Assembly (NCBI GenBank): GCA_001275005.1
Contig: JWZX01001514.1
Span: forward strand, 1-13,813
Length of the DNA: 13,813 nt
Direction of reading: 5' to 3'
Source: Chrysochromulina tobinii
Taxonomy: Eukaryota; Haptophyta; Prymnesiales; Chrysochromulinaceae
A program made the translations under genes and the position numbers. How positions within the stretch are numbered: the stretch's first letter is position 1; each line of letters begins with the position of its first letter. Below are positions 6,940 to 13,813 of this stretch, piece after piece. Below the pieces are notes generated by a model. It saw nothing but the letters and a program-made list of their open reading frames with translations. It had not been told where the DNA came from and made no database searches.

Positions 6940-7788
6940 ATGAACATGATAGCCGCCTCGCTGGTCGCGTCCACACTTACAGAGGGGCCGTTGTTGCTGC
7001 CTCCGAGCGTGCCCAATTGGTGCCCGCACGGGCGAACGCTCGCTAAAATGCTTCGACGCAGACCCTCTGGATTCGTGATCGACGTGGGGTCGTTTGACGG
7101 CCGCGACGCGATCGCGTTTGCGAAGGCGGGGCATCGAGTGTGGACAATTGAGCCAAGCCCGGGTAAGGTGGAACCGATCCGCGAGCGGATTGCAAGCCTC
7201 GGTCTTGCGCAGAATGTCACCGTCTTCCCCTACGCCATGTCTAACACCACGGGCACGGCGCCCTTTGTTGTCAATCGCGCCGGCCGGCCGGCGCAGAAGA
7301 TGTTCCGAGGCGAGCTCGGCAGCGCGCAGGATGGGCTGGGCAAGGCGCTCTGGAATGTGGACAATAAAACGGCCGCGGTCGTGCATGTGCCCGTGCGCAC
7401 ACTCGACGCTATCGTGCCGCCCGCGCAGGACGTATTGCTGCTCAAGGTGGACGCGCAGGGCTACGACTACCAGGTGCTGCTCGGCGCACAGTCTCTGCTT
7501 GCGACGAAGCGGATACGGCGTCTGGTCGCTGAGCTCATGCCGCTTCACATGCCCGGCGGGCCGGGCGCCGCCGTCGAAATGATCGAATACCTCAACCGGC
7601 TGGGCTACTCGTGCTACAGGTGCGATGGGCCGGACGTGACCATTCCTGGGCTGGACATTCGGGGCAAGCCGGTGTCCGTCCGCACCTACGCGGATGAGCT
7701 CGCGCGCACGGATAAGGGGCAGCTGAACCGCGGCGTAAACTTTGGCCGCTGGGATGATGTCGTTTGTGAGCCATCGGGGATGAGGTGA
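6940..7788 (+). CDS. FkbM-family SAM-dependent methyltransferase, 282 aa
   Basis: The protein matches the FkbM fold of class I methyltransferases, which often O-methylate sugars or polyketides using S-adenosylmethionine. Motif I, the SAM-binding glycine loop, is at 46-54 (FVIDVGSFDG region). The acidic residue ending strand 2 is E71 (VWTIEPSP). The family's characteristic late motif is at 165-182 (VLLLKVDAQGYDYQVLLG). LVAELMPLHM at 195-204 and the segment around LGYSCYRCDG (221-230) complete the core. The start at 6940 is the first ATG in a frame that is open to 6715; an ATG two codons later is equally possible. The N-terminus (about 1-30) is mildly hydrophobic but not a clear signal peptide. 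The substrate cannot be inferred from the neighbours. The gene is intronless here and its composition is like the other genes. It converges on the carrier gene. Family certain, substrate unknown. Confidence 0.88.
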   Translation: MNMIAASLVASTLTEGPLLLPPSVPNWCPHGRTLAKMLRRRPSGFVIDVGSFDGRDAIAFAKAGHRVWTIEPSPGKVEPIRERIASLGLAQNVTVFPYAMSNTTGTAPFVVNRAGRPAQKMFRGELGSAQDGLGKALWNVDNKTAAVVHVPVRTLDAIVPPAQDVLLLKVDAQGYDYQVLLGAQSLLATKRIRRLVAELMPLHMPGGPGAAVEMIEYLNRLGYSCYRCDGPDVTIPGLDIRGKPVSVRTYADELARTDKGQLNRGVNFGRWDDVVCEPSGMR

Positions 7789-8138
7789 GCGCGGAGTGCG
7801 ATGCGGGCATCGAGCGCGGAGCGGTTCGGTGAGATGGTACGTTGCACGGCCGGTTCGTAGAGCTTACGTAGCGAGCTAGAGGTAGGTCGTACCGTCGTAC
7901 TAACGTTTTCCACGCGCCGCATGGTCTGGCGCGGCTGCTGCTCTCGACTGCTGCTCTACGGCCCGCTCGGGCCGCGCGGACCAAGACGCGCCCCGCGCGC
8001 GGGTGTTCCGGGTTGCCTCCGGGACCGGACGTACTAGCATACGAATCATAATACAAGCCGCGGACACGGGCGCGAGCCCTGAAGTACATGGGTCATCGCG
8101 ATTGGGCTGTATCTTCTCGGCGACTCATCCGTGGGTTC
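7789..8138. other. Intergenic region between convergent FkbM and carrier genes
   Basis: These 350 bases presumably hold both 3' UTRs. I see no gene, long repeat or RNA structure here. Confidence 0.5.
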
Positions 8139-9287
8139 TCATCGAGTCGCCTTTGTCGTCTCCGCCGCCAGCTGCACTGCCCTCGCCGCTCGCTCATCCT
8201 GCCGCTTCTGCCGCGCAACGATCACCTCTTCGACGAACTTCCACACGATGGTGAAGAGCGAGGCCTGCAACGCGTTGGTGAGCAGGCGCGTGCCGAGGCC
8301 GCGCGCAAAGAGGCCGTACCAGCCATCTTTGGCCGTGATAAGGCGTACAGCCTCGAGGTAGCTGATAGACACGGCCGAGGTCTGACGAGTCGTCTTGATC
8401 ACGCGCAGCGAGTTGGCGACGCAGTCGGAGACGCCGGTGGCGCACACGCCCAAGAGCGCGGAACGCGTGAGCTTGAGAGCCACCTTGTCTCGCGGTGGCC
8501 GCGGCACGCGTGCATCGAGCGCGTTGAAGGTCGCAAACCAAGGGTATCCACCTACGAGGGAGGCGAGCCACGTCGCGGCACAGCCCGCGTAGAGTGTACC
8601 CAGCCCGTGAGCACGCACCTTGTCCATGAGCAGCGCGTACGCCCCCGCGCCCTCAACCTGCAGGCACGTCTTGAGCGTGTCCACGGGTGTGAGCGCCATG
8701 CGCCACAGCGCCGCCGCGACGCCCGCTAAGAAAGTGCGCACGCCGAGCGGCAGCGCCGTGCCTGAGAGCAGCTCGAGCACGCCGCTGTTTGCGGCCGTGT
8801 CACCAAAACGCGTGAGCGGCGTCTGCACGAGCGCCCAGCCGACGCCCTGATAGAAGCGCGCGAGCCCGCCCTGGGCGTACAGTGCGCGCATCGCTTCCGC
8901 TGTCGTGCCGCCGTGCCGGTATTGGTAGTTCATTGCGGTGCGCAGCCACATGAGCGTGAGCACCTGCACGACGCCGGCAAGCAGGCCGCCTACGCCGCCG
9001 CCGATGGCCTTACGTAGGGCCTTGCGCAAGATGGGTGTCGCGCTCGGAGCGATGGCGATTGTGGCGCTGGAAACGGTGCCGTTGGCAACGGCGGCTGAGG
9101 CGTTGGGATCTGCTGCAATTTTGGCGCCCTCTTCGCTGTTGCTGGAGGTGGTGCCGCCTCGCAGCAAAAGCAGCTGCTGCGGTGCAGATGCTGACAGGGT
9201 GATACGGTGGTGGACGGCGCACCCGCCGGCCGCAGTCCGTGCCGCCACCGGCGTGAGGCAAGAGACGAACAGCAGGAAAAGAATCAT
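8139..9287 (-). CDS. Mitochondrial carrier family (SLC25-like) membrane transporter with N-terminal signal peptide, 382 aa
   Basis: The protein shows the tripartite plan of the mitochondrial carrier family. Repeat 2 has an intact signature PVDTLK (201-206, Px[DE]xx[KR]) followed by GLGTLYAGCAATWLAS. Repeats 1 and 3 have degenerate signatures (LMWLRT at 112-117, NSLRVIK at 292-298) but keep the G-x-x-x-F/L-Y/F-x-G pattern (GLARFYQGVG, GWYGLFARGLG). The first 17 residues are an ER-type signal peptide (hydrophobic MILFLLFVSCLTPVAA). A Ser/Ala/Thr-rich stretch to about 85 follows before the membrane domain. Typical mitochondrial carriers lack this leader. It suggests a secretory route or, in an alga with a secondary plastid, plastid-envelope targeting, although no clear ASAFAP motif is seen. 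An in-frame TGA lies 18 bases upstream of the ATG at 9285-9287, which fixes the start. The start context is weak. The substrate is not predictable. The gene lies 197 bp beyond the dynein stop on the same strand. Confidence 0.85.
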   Translation of the reverse strand: MILFLLFVSCLTPVAARTAAGGCAVHHRITLSASAPQQLLLLRGGTTSSNSEEGAKIAADPNASAAVANGTVSSATIAIAPSATPILRKALRKAIGGGVGGLLAGVVQVLTLMWLRTAMNYQYRHGGTTAEAMRALYAQGGLARFYQGVGWALVQTPLTRFGDTAANSGVLELLSGTALPLGVRTFLAGVAAALWRMALTPVDTLKTCLQVEGAGAYALLMDKVRAHGLGTLYAGCAATWLASLVGGYPWFATFNALDARVPRPPRDKVALKLTRSALLGVCATGVSDCVANSLRVIKTTRQTSAVSISYLEAVRLITAKDGWYGLFARGLGTRLLTNALQASLFTIVWKFVEEVIVARQKRQDERAARAVQLAAETTKATR

Positions 9288-9348
9288 CAACTCGACTCGC
9301 GCGGATCACATTCATGTGAGGTGTTCACGGAGCAGACGAAACCATTTG

Positions 9349-9433
9349 AGATTTTGCGAGATTTTGTTAACACGAACACACCGTCCGCACCCACGAGCCG
9401 CCAGCCGTTCCAGGTCCCGAGCCGCCAGCCGTT
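9349..9433. repeat. Short direct repeats between the dynein and carrier genes
   Basis: GAGATTTTG occurs twice in tandem at about 9349-9367. CGAGCCGCCAGCCGTT occurs exactly twice, at 9394-9409 and 9418-9433. They lie in the 197-bp gap that must hold the dynein 3' UTR and the carrier promoter or 5' UTR. Confidence 0.75.
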
Positions 9434-9484
9434 ATTCCCCGTGTGCCATGCTCTCGCTCTGATTGCTGCCCTTACTCGCCCTCT

Positions 9485-12400
9485 CTAGTCGATGGCGAGC
9501 AACATGGCCACGCCGGCCATGGTCCACTTGGTCGCGGGCTGCTTGGTCTTGAGCTGCATCATGAAGACGAAGCCCGTGCCGGGGGTGGCCGTGCCAGGGG
9601 TAGCGCGCTCTGTCTGCTTGTAGACGGGGCACAGGTATACTCCGCGCCGGTCCTCCTTCTCGCCGAGAATAGCCTTCATCAGGATGACAGGCATTTTCGG
9701 GTACAGGTCCTTCATGAACGCGTCCTCGAGGCAGCCTGCCGCCGAGTCCCAGCGCGCGCCCTCCATGTACAAGCCGTACACGTACGCGCCGTCCTTCGTC
9801 TGGGATTCCACTTCCTCGGGCGACATCTTCTTCGTGACCTCGACGATCGTCACGAGCTTGTTGAGCGGCCAGTCCTCACCTGCTGCTGCCTTCTTGCGGC
9901 TCGTCACCTGCTTGACCGCGTTCTCAAACGCCTGCGCGTTGAAGAGGCCGGGAACCCATGTGACCTTGGGCTGCGCCAGGTCGCCGGTCCACGTCAGCAG
10001 CTGGAGGTGGCGAGCGATAAGGTTAGCGAGCCATGCAGCGAGCGGGTCGCGCGAGGCCCACGCGAGCTTCTCCCACTTCATAGGCACCTTGCCGTCCGCG
10101 AGCGCGTACATGATGAGCTCCATCGGCTCGGTGATCGACAGGTCGCCCTTAAGGCCGCTGTCAAGCTCGACAAGCGCGCGCCGGACCTCGAAGGTGAGAG
10201 CATTCATGCGGTCGAGCTCCTGCAGGAAGACGCCCGTGTACGGCGTCACGTCCTCGATGCGCTCCATAATCTCGAGCATTCCGAACTGTTCGGGCAGCCG
10301 CTCGAGGATGTCGTCGAGCGTGAGCTTGACCTTCTCGGTCATGGTCATGCCGCCCTCGCCGCCACCGCCGCCCTTGGGTGACAGGTTGGAGATGTCCGTG
10401 AAGAGCTGGTTGGCCTGCATCGTCATGAAGTTGATCTCGGCGTTCGGGTGCAGGCCGTACGCGATGGGCGTCTCGCGGTCGAGGCCCTCGTCGATGTACT
10501 CGAGGTAACCCTTGTACGTGAGCGTGGGCGGCGACGCAAAGCCGGGGAACATGGCGATGCCCTCGAGCAGCTCGAAGCGCAAGTACACGGCCAGGTACGC
10601 CTCGCAGAGCGCGCGGTCGTAGTTGTCGGTGATGTGGCCGCCGTAGAAGACCTCGCCGAAGAGGTAGCGCAAGTCGGCCCACGGGATCGCGCCGCCCGCC
10701 TCGAGGTAGTTGTTGGCGACGGCGATCGAGTCCTTGAGGTCGCCTGGGGCGAAGGGGTACGCACGATTCCAGCCGAGCGGGCCGAATTTGCGCCGCTCGC
10801 ACGCGACCGAGTGGAAGAAGCAGAGCGAGAAGACGATCGCCTTGAACTCGGACTGCTTCGACGAAGCCTCCCACAGGCTCTCGCCAAAGTTGAGGTACGC
10901 GCGCTTCAGGTTGGCCTTCAGGCCGGTCGGCGGCTCGTTGGTGAGCTTGATCGACTTTTGCAGGATCGGCACGGGCACGACGGGCTGGGGCATCGCTGAG
11001 AGGTAGACGCGGAAGAGCGGATCGCCATCCGTCTCGAGAGCCTCGAGCTTCTTCTCGAGCTTGGGCAGCCAGCCGGCGACGAGCTCGATGTTCTCGAGCA
11101 TCGCCCAGCCGCCCTCGGTGTGCATGCGATCGAGCGCCTTCTCGGCGACGGGCTCCTGGCCCTGGCCGAGCGAGACGGTGATGAGGCGGCCGGCGTCCTC
11201 ATTCATCTTGATCGGCTGTGCATTGCCGAGCACACGCACCTCCTGGGTCGCGTCCACACCGGGCGAGAGCAGGAAGAAGATGGGCACCGCCGGGCCCGAG
11301 TCCTCGAAGGAGACGGGCAGGTTGAAGTTGATTGCCTCGCCGTACGGCGCGCCGAGGATCGAGATGACCCACGTGCGCAGCGCGAGGCAGATGCGGTCGG
11401 GCCGGATGGCACGCATGAGGAGCAGCTGCTGGAAGCCGCCGAGACGCTTCCAATCGGATGGCAGCGGCTCAAGCTCGGGCGTCGGGTGCTCCGACCACTC
11501 CTTCCAACGCTTCCACGAGGCCTCAAGGTCGGCCGGCAGGTTGCTAAACTCCTCGTGCCCCTGCGCGAGCGCGCAGCACGCGCCCCAGCATTGGTCGGTC
11601 AGCCACGCGGCCACCGGGTTCTCCTTGGAGTTGTCCTTGGGCGCCTGCACCATCAGATCAAGCTCCATCATCCGGAACTCGCCCTTGGCACGGCAGATGT
11701 TGATCGCGAGCTGCGTCGAGAAGGTGAGACGGTGGCGCTCGAAGAGGCCGGACGAGACGAACTTGAAGAGCGTGTACGTCACCGACTCGAGAAGGAAGCC
11801 CACGCGCGCCGAGACGTCGGCGGGGTCCTCGGGCTGCTGTGCCTTGTCGAGCGCCTTGTAGAAGATGAAGTTGAAGGCGGCGAGCGAGTACTGGTACATG
11901 GGCCCCATCACGTTCAGCTTGTTCATCAAAAAGTAGATGAGCGAGCCGCGTGCAGCGTCTGGGCGGTAGAGCTCAAACGTCTTGGCGATCTCGACTTCCT
12001 TCTTGGCAGCAATGACCTGCTTCGCGTTGATCTCGCCGACGGTGACCTTGGTCTCCTCGAGCGTGATGATGAGCGCCTCGTTGGCGAGGATGTCGCCCTC
12101 GGCGGTCGCGAGGAGGTACAGCAGGTTGTCGCCAAGCTCCTTCAGCTTGATCGTGAAGCCGTTCTGCATCTCGACAAGCTCCTTGGCCTCCTTGAGCAGG
12201 TCGGGCCGCTCGTGTCCCACGACCGTGCTTAGCAGCTGGTCCTCGAGGCCCTTCTCGGTCACGGTGAAGTTGACGAGCGTCGTCTGCGCCTGCACCTCGG
12301 GGATGTAGTGCGGGTTGGGCAGACGAGACTGCATGTACACCTTGATGTTCGGCTCGCCCGACTCGAGCGCCACGCCGTCCGGACCCTTCTTGAGGCAGAG

Positions 12401-13813
12401 GTCGACGCCCATGTCGCCGAGGTACACCTGAACCTTCGTGCCCTTGCGCACGTACGCGCGCGCGACGAGGTTGTCGAGGATGGCCTCGACAACGCTGTTC
12501 ATGTTCTCGAGCAGCAGCGGCACGCCCTCCTCGAGCGCCTTGGCCACCTTGTTGAGCCAGCCTTTGGCGCCCGGAACTGTGGAGACGAGGCCGTTAGGTT
12601 TCTCACGCCCATAGATCCAGGCGACGGCCTGCATCTGCGGGTCGATGATGAGCGGGAAGCGAGCGCACTTGCAGATGATCGACGCATTCTGCGTGGAGAG
12701 CGGGTCAGCAGGTAGACCCTCTGCCTGCCAGCTCGCCGTTTTCGACGAGTCCGTGAGCAAATTCATCGGATCAAAGCCCGCAGTGAGCGGCACGCCGCGC
12801 GCGAGCATGTCGGGCTTCCACTTCTCGTCCACGAGCGAGTCGCGGAACTGACGCGAGAAGGGCGCAATGTACGCGACAAAGGAGGAGGACATCAACACGT
12901 CGCCGACGAGAAGGCGCATCTTCTCGTCGAGCTTGCCCACATCCTCTTTCCAGCGCTTGCCCTCGGAGCTGAGGCCGTTGACGAGGCGGTTGGCCAGGTT
13001 GGCACGCTTCTGCGTGGCCTCGGCCTTGGCGACGAGCGCGTTCTTCTCGTTGGTCGCTGTCTCGAGCTGGTTGGTCAAGAAGGCCATCCGGTCGTCGAGC
13101 GCCTTGACGTGCGCCCGCACGCCCGCGAGCTTCTTGTTGGCCGCGGCGAGGTCTGCCTCGGCCTGGTTGAGCTTGGCACGCTTGGGCGCGACGTCGAGGT
13201 AGATGTCGTGGTAGATGCAGATGTTGACGATCCAGTCGCACAAGCCAGCCGCCGCGGACGACTTGCCCGCCATGTACTGGTAGTTGAACTCAGGGTTGGG
13301 CTCGCCGCCGCCGGCCGGGTGGCCCGTGGTCAGACCCATCGGGTTCTCCCCCTTGGGGTCGGGGATGGAGCCAGTGTACTTGCGTACCTCCGCCTTGGCC
13401 GCCAGATCGAAGCCGTCCTTATCATAGTTCTGCAGGGTCTCGAGGAACTTGCCCGGGTCGCCCATCATCTTCTTGGCGCCGTTCCACGTGATGTCGAGCT
13501 TCTTGAGGTTGGCGCCCTTGGGGGCGAGCATGTACGATACCGCGGCGGTCACATTGAGCACGGCGGCGGGCGGCGAGCCGAGACCCTTGAGCTCGCCGAG
13601 AGCGTTCTTGTTGAGGCCGCCCAGCGCAGCCATGGCCTTAAGGATGGCAGGCTCGGCCGCGGCGAGGTCCTTGTTGGCCTGCACCTGGAACTCGGCGACG
13701 CCCTTAGCAATCTCGGCGACCTCGGCCTCCTCGATGGCGGCCTTTGCGCCCTCCTCCGTCGCAACGATCGACTCCTTGCCCACCACAATAATGAGCTCGT
13801 CCGTCTCCTTGGA
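9485..13813 (-). CDS. Axonemal dynein heavy chain, C-terminal part (probably outer-arm beta type), 5'-truncated
   Basis: The frame is open from the right edge to TAG 9485-9487 with no intron, giving 1442 residues. Numbering here starts at 13786. Residues 1-50 are the end of stalk coil 1 (AEPAILKAMAALGGLNK). About 52-195 is the microtubule-binding domain (ELKGLGSPPAAV, WNGAKKMM, AAAGLCDWIVNI). About 196-275 is stalk coil 2, ending RANLANRLVNGLSSE. AAA5 follows (STQNASI, FPLIIDPQMQ, NPHYIPEVQAQTTLVNFTVT), then the AAA5 coil (QNGFTIKLKELGDNLL to ETK). AAA6 follows (GLFERHRLTFS, SPGVDATQEV, LGQGQEPVAEKAL at 873-885). The C-terminal domain carries WNRAYPFAPGDLKDS and the GEVFYGGHITDNYDR hallmark (1044-1058). 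The ending (GLYMEGARWD, CPVYK, LKTKQPATKW) resembles the DNAH9/11/17 and Chlamydomonas beta lineage. It is a minus-end-directed motor of the flagellar axoneme. AAA5 and AAA6 lack ATPase motifs, as is usual. The motor ATPase core (AAA1) and tail lie outside the window. Beta subclass is moderately certain. Confidence 0.95.
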   Translation of the reverse strand, partial: SKETDELIIVVGKESIVATEEGAKAAIEEAEVAEIAKGVAEFQVQANKDLAAAEPAILKAMAALGGLNKNALGELKGLGSPPAAVLNVTAAVSYMLAPKGANLKKLDITWNGAKKMMGDPGKFLETLQNYDKDGFDLAAKAEVRKYTGSIPDPKGENPMGLTTGHPAGGGEPNPEFNYQYMAGKSSAAAGLCDWIVNICIYHDIYLDVAPKRAKLNQAEADLAAANKKLAGVRAHVKALDDRMAFLTNQLETATNEKNALVAKAEATQKRANLANRLVNGLSSEGKRWKEDVGKLDEKMRLLVGDVLMSSSFVAYIAPFSRQFRDSLVDEKWKPDMLARGVPLTAGFDPMNLLTDSSKTASWQAEGLPADPLSTQNASIICKCARFPLIIDPQMQAVAWIYGREKPNGLVSTVPGAKGWLNKVAKALEEGVPLLLENMNSVVEAILDNLVARAYVRKGTKVQVYLGDMGVDLCLKKGPDGVALESGEPNIKVYMQSRLPNPHYIPEVQAQTTLVNFTVTEKGLEDQLLSTVVGHERPDLLKEAKELVEMQNGFTIKLKELGDNLLYLLATAEGDILANEALIITLEETKVTVGEINAKQVIAAKKEVEIAKTFELYRPDAARGSLIYFLMNKLNVMGPMYQYSLAAFNFIFYKALDKAQQPEDPADVSARVGFLLESVTYTLFKFVSSGLFERHRLTFSTQLAINICRAKGEFRMMELDLMVQAPKDNSKENPVAAWLTDQCWGACCALAQGHEEFSNLPADLEASWKRWKEWSEHPTPELEPLPSDWKRLGGFQQLLLMRAIRPDRICLALRTWVISILGAPYGEAINFNLPVSFEDSGPAVPIFFLLSPGVDATQEVRVLGNAQPIKMNEDAGRLITVSLGQGQEPVAEKALDRMHTEGGWAMLENIELVAGWLPKLEKKLEALETDGDPLFRVYLSAMPQPVVPVPILQKSIKLTNEPPTGLKANLKRAYLNFGESLWEASSKQSEFKAIVFSLCFFHSVACERRKFGPLGWNRAYPFAPGDLKDSIAVANNYLEAGGAIPWADLRYLFGEVFYGGHITDNYDRALCEAYLAVYLRFELLEGIAMFPGFASPPTLTYKGYLEYIDEGLDRETPIAYGLHPNAEINFMTMQANQLFTDISNLSPKGGGGGEGGMTMTEKVKLTLDDILERLPEQFGMLEIMERIEDVTPYTGVFLQELDRMNALTFEVRRALVELDSGLKGDLSITEPMELIMYALADGKVPMKWEKLAWASRDPLAAWLANLIARHLQLLTWTGDLAQPKVTWVPGLFNAQAFENAVKQVTSRKKAAAGEDWPLNKLVTIVEVTKKMSPEEVESQTKDGAYVYGLYMEGARWDSAAGCLEDAFMKDLYPKMPVILMKAILGEKEDRRGVYLCPVYKQTERATPGTATPGTGFVFMMQLKTKQPATKWTMAGVAMLLAID

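Noticed and set aside
9443-10381. 312-codon open frame on the + strand
   Set aside because: It is antisense to the dynein C-terminus, which has unmistakable family motifs. The opposite frame is a compositional shadow.
11120-12232. 370-codon open frame on the + strand
   Set aside because: It is antisense to dynein AAA5/AAA6 and has no recognisable domain.

Overview
The window looks like nuclear DNA from a unicellular eukaryotic alga or related protist. The genes are widely spaced on both strands and each has its own apparent control region. The coding DNA is GC-rich. The protein set includes an axonemal dynein heavy chain (so the cell builds flagella), a cytoplasmic poly(A)-binding protein, and a large EF-hand/ADP-ribosyltransferase/ankyrin protein. 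The last has sequence modules that I recall from haptophyte and dinoflagellate gene models. A mitochondrial-carrier-family protein with an ER-type signal peptide would fit a cell with a secondary plastid. A haptophyte, or another chromist alga, is my best guess. The species cannot be named from this window.

Layout, left to right. (1) 1-441 (+): 3' end of a poly(A)-binding protein gene. It carries the MLLE domain followed by an unusual helical tail resembling the ribosome-binding tails of PYM and eIF2A. (2) 442-1067: a non-coding stretch containing a second, diverged copy of the end of that gene. (3) 1068-4358 (-): a 1096-residue protein with two EF-hands, an R-S-ExE ADP-ribosyltransferase domain, an LRR-like segment and ankyrin repeats. 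(4) 4359-5627: an intergenic region of about 1.3 kb between divergent genes, with a pentanucleotide microsatellite, a 38-bp imperfect tandem duplication and a perfect 56-bp palindrome. (5) 5628-6197 (+): a 189-residue protein of no recognised family, followed by a 50-codon ORF (6207-6359) that looks like a small secreted peptide. (6) 6360-6939: AT-richer spacer with clustered GGTCAA and TATAGGAT motifs. (7) 6940-7788 (+): an FkbM-type methyltransferase. (8) 8139-9287 (-): a signal-peptide-bearing member of the mitochondrial carrier family, convergent with the FkbM gene. (9) 9485-13813 (-): the C-terminal third of an axonemal dynein heavy chain, probably outer-arm beta type. It is uninterrupted by introns and runs off the right edge.

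The genes do not form an operon or an obvious pathway. Adjacent pairs are convergent (PABP/ART, FkbM/carrier), divergent (ART/189-aa protein) or tandem (dynein then carrier, 197 bp apart). The points most worth a second look are the PABP tail, the calcium-binding ADP-ribosyltransferase with ankyrin repeats, the perfect palindrome, the secretory signal on the carrier protein, and the tiny secreted-peptide candidate. All calls come from reading the sequence. No database search was run.
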